NCBI RefSeq assembly: GCF_002154505.1
Contig: NZ_MUBM01000015.1
Span: 1-37,271, forward strand
Reading direction: 5' to 3'
Length of the DNA: 37,271 bases
Source of the DNA: Streptomyces carpinensis
GTDB taxonomy: Bacteria > Actinomycetota > Actinomycetes > Streptomycetales > Streptomycetaceae
In this document: piece by piece, positions 34,320 through 37,271 of the stretch
Position numbering within the stretch: position 1 is the first letter of the stretch
Layout: each line of letters starts with the position of its first letter
Made by a program: the position numbers and the translations under genes
The notes under the pieces: model-generated
What the model was told of the DNA's origin: nothing
What the model saw: only the letters and a program-made list of their open reading frames with translations
Database searches by the model: none

Positions 34320-37271
34320 CTAGCCGCCGCAGACGACCTTCGCGTCGGCCAGGTCGGTGTGGTCGAACCAGTTGACGTCCTTGACCTTGTCGACCGTGAG
34401 GGTCAGCAGCTTGACGCCGGACACATCGAGGGTCGGCTCCCAGAGCGTGTCCGTCTTGTTCAGTTCGCTGCTCCGGCCGAGCAGCTTGCCGTCGCCGAGC
34501 ACCGAGACGGTGACCCGTGGGTCCTTGGTGGCGCCGCGCATGTCGTCGTCGATGCCGGCGACGACGGAGAACGACGAGCACTGGACGCCGAGGTAGAAGC
34601 TGACGGTGGCATCCGAGTTGGTGCCGAGCCCCTTGTCGTAGGTCCTGCCCAGCATGGTGAGGGTGTGGCCGTCACCGGCGGCCTGTTCACCGTTGCTCAT
34701 GTCACGCTCGATCGGCCCGTGGCCGCCCCGTGCGTCGAGGAAGGGAAGGTCGCTGAGGTAATGGGTGCCGGGCTTCGGCGCGGCCACCACCGGCACGTCG
34801 AGGACGGCCGCCAGTGGTGTCGCCCGGCCGGAGTGCACGGCCTCGGCCGAGACGCGCAGACGTGCCGTCCCGGCGGCCGGGTCTCCGTCCGTTCGCACCG
34901 TCCAGGTGAGGGTGGCGGACGCTCCGGGAGCGAGAGGTCCTGTGGTCGCGGTACGCGGGCTCGTCACGGTGACTCCGGGGGGCGGCAGCAGGGTGGCCGT
35001 CACCGTGCCGGCGTCCGACAGGCCGTTGCCGTTGCGCACGGTGGCGGTCACGGTCAGCGACGCCCCGGTCCCCAGGTACGAGGGGTCGGCCTCGAGTGAC
35101 ACACCGTCGGCGAGTCCGTCGCGGGCGAGCGAGTCGCGCAGCGCGGTGGCCAGGTCGACGGGGTCGCCGGCCGGCTTCAGGGGGAAGGTGCCGGTGCCGT
35201 CGGCCCAGTTCCGGCCGACCGCGTACCAGTCGATCGGGGCCGGCGCCTTGCCTTGTGCCAGAGCGGTGTCCAGCGACTGGAAGTACATCCTCCAGCGGTC
35301 CTGGTAGTAGCCCCCGACCAGGCCGGACCACTCACGGTTGGCGTAGTCCTGCAGGCCCGCCTGCACCCCCGCACGGTCGCCCCAGACGGTGATGAGGGAC
35401 CGCATGTCGCGCTGGACGGCGGCCCGGTCGGCGGCGGTGGACGCGGCGTCGGCGCCGTACTTCAGCCACGGGCCGAGCATGAACTCCGGGCGGGAGCCGA
35501 GCAGGCCGTCCAGGGTGTCCATCGCGTCGAGCCACTGCTGGGAGAGCCGCTGGAACAGCGGCCGGTCTCCGGCATCGTAGGCCGCCTTGATCTGCGGCAG
35601 CCAGGCGCGGCTGCGGTTGGCGAGCACCTGCCGGGCGACGTCGGCCAGGTCGTACCGGTAGAGCTCGGTGCGACGGATCGACGGAGCGACGCGCAGCAGT
35701 TCGTCCAGGGCCTGTTCGAAGGCGACCGAGTCGTAGCGCATGCTCCCCGGGGACCAGGATGCGGCGTGGGTCGCGGTGAGGCTCGGCTGGGCGGCGAACA
35801 GTCCGTCCTGGGCCTCGCTCCAGCCGTTTGCGGGAAGTGAGTAGGCGGTCTGGGCGATGGTCCGCCAGGCCGCCTCGGCGTGCGGGTCGGGACCGTAGCG
35901 GGCGTCGGCGAACCGGCTGAACCAGTCGGCGAAGTCGACCGGGCCGGGCTGCCAGGCCAGCTCGGTGAGGAACTCGAACGCGGCGTCGTTGTTGTCGTTG
36001 GCCTCCGGCAGCACCGCGATGCCGTCCAGTGCGCTGCCCGGCTGGGCCAGTTGGGCGAAGAAGCGTCGGTTCCACACTGCGGCGTTGGCGCCGATCGTAG
36101 TGTGGCCACCGAAGTTCCAGATCGCCCCGAAGGCGTACGGCGTGCTGCCGAACTGGGCGGTCGGGTCCGCGGTCCGGTCGCTGTCGCCGTAGCGGTCGGT
36201 GATGCCGTCGACGATGAGCATCCGGGACTTGTCGACGCCGCTGAGCAGGGCCGCGGTGGGGTTGCTCTGCCAGCCGAGGATCACCCAGGTGGCCCCGGGG
36301 TGCGCCTGGTCCAGCGCGGCCTGCACCGCCCTGGCGGCCTCCCCGACGGGCACGCTGCCGGGATTGCCGCCCTCGTGCAGCAGGTCCATCTTGAAGGCAC
36401 CGGTGCTGCCGAACAGTTCCTGCTGGGTGCGGTAGAAGTCGGCGGCGAGCCGGCCGAACACCGGGGTGCGCGGGTCGAGCCAGTCGGGGCGCCGCGTGCC
36501 GGACCAGGTGCCCTGCGGGACCACCGCGGCGCCGGGGTTCCTGGCGAGGAAGCCGGAGGGGACCGTGCCGAAGTAGCCGGGGAGCACGGGTTCGATGCCG
36601 ACCTCGCGCATCCGGTCGGCGATCCTGCGGCCGAGCACGGTCCTGGATTCGATCAGTGCCTGGCTCTCCTGATCGTCCGCGGTGTTGGACATGTTCTGCA
36701 ACAGCCACCACGGCTGGTGGGCGGGCATGGGGATCCACGCGCGCATCTCGGCGTCGGTGTAGCCGAACCGGCGCATGGTCTGCTGGTACACGGCCTCCGT
36801 CCCCACCGGCATGAAGAATTCGTTGACACCGTGCAGCGCTGCGATGTCGATCTCGCGCTGCCAGCGGTCCCAATCCCAGTAGGCGTTGGTGTAGCCGTCG
36901 GCCGTGTCGTTGGAGAGCACCCGATGGCTGACGTTGGCGGTGCGGGTGACCGTCGAGGACGGCAGCGGCGGGCCCCCTTTCAGGCGCAGCGGCTCGGCCG
37001 AGGCATCCGAGGACCAGGAGACGTCGACGTGCGCGGTGTACTTCAGGTAGTGGCCGACACCTTGGAGCAGGGCGGACGGCGAGCTTCCCGAGATCAGCAC
37101 CCGGCCCTTGTGCCGGGCGATCCCGAACTCTTCCCGGCCCGAGTTCGCGGGGGCGCAGGTTGCCAGCTCGATCCTCGGTGACCAGGCCGGGGCTATCCTG
37201 TCGACCACTCCGCGCGCCCCGGCGGTGGCGAAGGTCGGCCGGGCGGGTGGGGTCGCCGCGCAGACGGGCGG
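34320..37271 (-). CDS. GH89 alpha-N-acetylglucosaminidase with NEW3 and NPCBM domains (5' end outside window)
   Basis: About 983 codons are visible and the frame is open to the right edge, so the start (and probably a signal peptide) is missing. Residues here count from an internal GTG at 37208. Order: NAGLU N-terminal domain (about 20-90), TIM barrel (95-430), helical C-terminal domain (to about 690, with REWSGLVGGYYQDRW), an NEW3-like beta-sandwich (705-805) and an NPCBM carbohydrate-binding domain (813-962). The two glutamates that match the catalytic pair of human NAGLU and clostridial GH89 are both present: Glu279 in DLLHEGG and Glu402 in VLPEAND, with the IWNFGGH substrate-site motif at 363-369. 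The enzyme removes terminal alpha-linked GlcNAc, known in mucin O-glycans and heparan-type chains, and is probably secreted. An 18-base hairpin follows the stop. Confidence 0.9.
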   Translation of the reverse strand, partial: PPVCAATPPARPTFATAGARGVVDRIAPAWSPRIELATCAPANSGREEFGIARHKGRVLISGSSPSALLQGVGHYLKYTAHVDVSWSSDASAEPLRLKGGPPLPSSTVTRTANVSHRVLSNDTADGYTNAYWDWDRWQREIDIAALHGVNEFFMPVGTEAVYQQTMRRFGYTDAEMRAWIPMPAHQPWWLLQNMSNTADDQESQALIESRTVLGRRIADRMREVGIEPVLPGYFGTVPSGFLARNPGAAVVPQGTWSGTRRPDWLDPRTPVFGRLAADFYRTQQELFGSTGAFKMDLLHEGGNPGSVPVGEAARAVQAALDQAHPGATWVILGWQSNPTAALLSGVDKSRMLIVDGITDRYGDSDRTADPTAQFGSTPYAFGAIWNFGGHTTIGANAAVWNRRFFAQLAQPGSALDGIAVLPEANDNNDAAFEFLTELAWQPGPVDFADWFSRFADARYGPDPHAEAAWRTIAQTAYSLPANGWSEAQDGLFAAQPSLTATHAASWSPGSMRYDSVAFEQALDELLRVAPSIRRTELYRYDLADVARQVLANRSRAWLPQIKAAYDAGDRPLFQRLSQQWLDAMDTLDGLLGSRPEFMLGPWLKYGADAASTAADRAAVQRDMRSLITVWGDRAGVQAGLQDYANREWSGLVGGYYQDRWRMYFQSLDTALAQGKAPAPIDWYAVGRNWADGTGTFPLKPAGDPVDLATALRDSLARDGLADGVSLEADPSYLGTGASLTVTATVRNGNGLSDAGTVTATLLPPPGVTVTSPRTATTGPLAPGASATLTWTVRTDGDPAAGTARLRVSAEAVHSGRATPLAAVLDVPVVAAPKPGTHYLSDLPFLDARGGHGPIERDMSNGEQAAGDGHTLTMLGRTYDKGLGTNSDATVSFYLGVQCSSFSVVAGIDDDMRGATKDPRVTVSVLGDGKLLGRSSELNKTDTLWEPTLDVSGVKLLTLTVDKVKDVNWFDHTDLADAKVVCGG

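Noticed and set aside
35880..37181. A 433-codon plus-strand frame opposite the GH89 gene
   Set aside because: The minus strand has a complete GH89 catalytic domain with both glutamates; the plus frame is compositional.

Overview
This is high-GC DNA with actinobacterial gene families, Shine-Dalgarno sites, GTG/TTG starts and leaderless promoters. It is almost certainly from a Streptomyces-like actinomycete. The mix of catabolic, regulatory, resistance and decayed mobile genes looks like an accessory (arm-like) chromosomal region rather than a core one. The genus is inferred from family resemblance; nothing in the window proves it.

Layout. 0-1.2 kb: a replication-relaxation family gene, broken by two apparent one-base losses. 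1.5-4.1 kb (minus strand): a TcuA-type flavoprotein behind a 5'-truncated dicarboxylate symporter, which is joined to the first 27-28 codons of a methylmalonate-semialdehyde dehydrogenase gene. 4.6-12.4 kb (plus strand): a tight six-gene operon of oligopeptide-type ABC importer (binding lipoprotein, two permeases, double ATPase), CocE/NonD serine hydrolase and TetR regulator, behind a promoter with a palindromic operator. This reads as an import-then-hydrolyse module. 12.7-13.1 kb: an IS701-type transposase remnant. 13.2-14.9 kb: an SDR/LysR divergent pair with a near-ideal LysR box. 14.9-15.8 kb: decayed sequence.

15.5-19.2 kb is a streptogramin-resistance-like island: a TetR repressor divergent from a 14-TM-type MFS exporter, with two matched operators on the shared promoter; a decayed VOC fragment; a Vat-type streptogramin A acetyltransferase; and, overlapping it by four bases, the first quarter of a Vgb-type streptogramin B lyase that then runs into foreign sequence. 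19.3-25.1 kb: an NAD(P)-binding epimerase-like protein divergent from an XRE/MLTR regulator, a LysR divergent from two SDRs, and a GNAT acetyltransferase. 25.1-32.1 kb: two membrane-anchored SpoIIE-type PP2C phosphatases, a DMT transporter, a GCS2 glutamate-cysteine ligase, a FadR-type GntR regulator and a STAS anti-anti-sigma protein. 32.7-37.3 kb: a small secreted His-rich protein, a split hypothetical gene and a multidomain GH89 alpha-N-acetylglucosaminidase that runs off the right edge.

A cross-cutting observation: seven apparent frameshifts in four genes are all consistent with loss of one base in a short G/C run. Either several genes are decaying by the same slippage, or the assembly carries uncorrected homopolymer deletions. 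This should be settled before those genes are called pseudogenes. The mmsA'-dctA' join and the vgb truncation cannot be explained that way and are real rearrangements.
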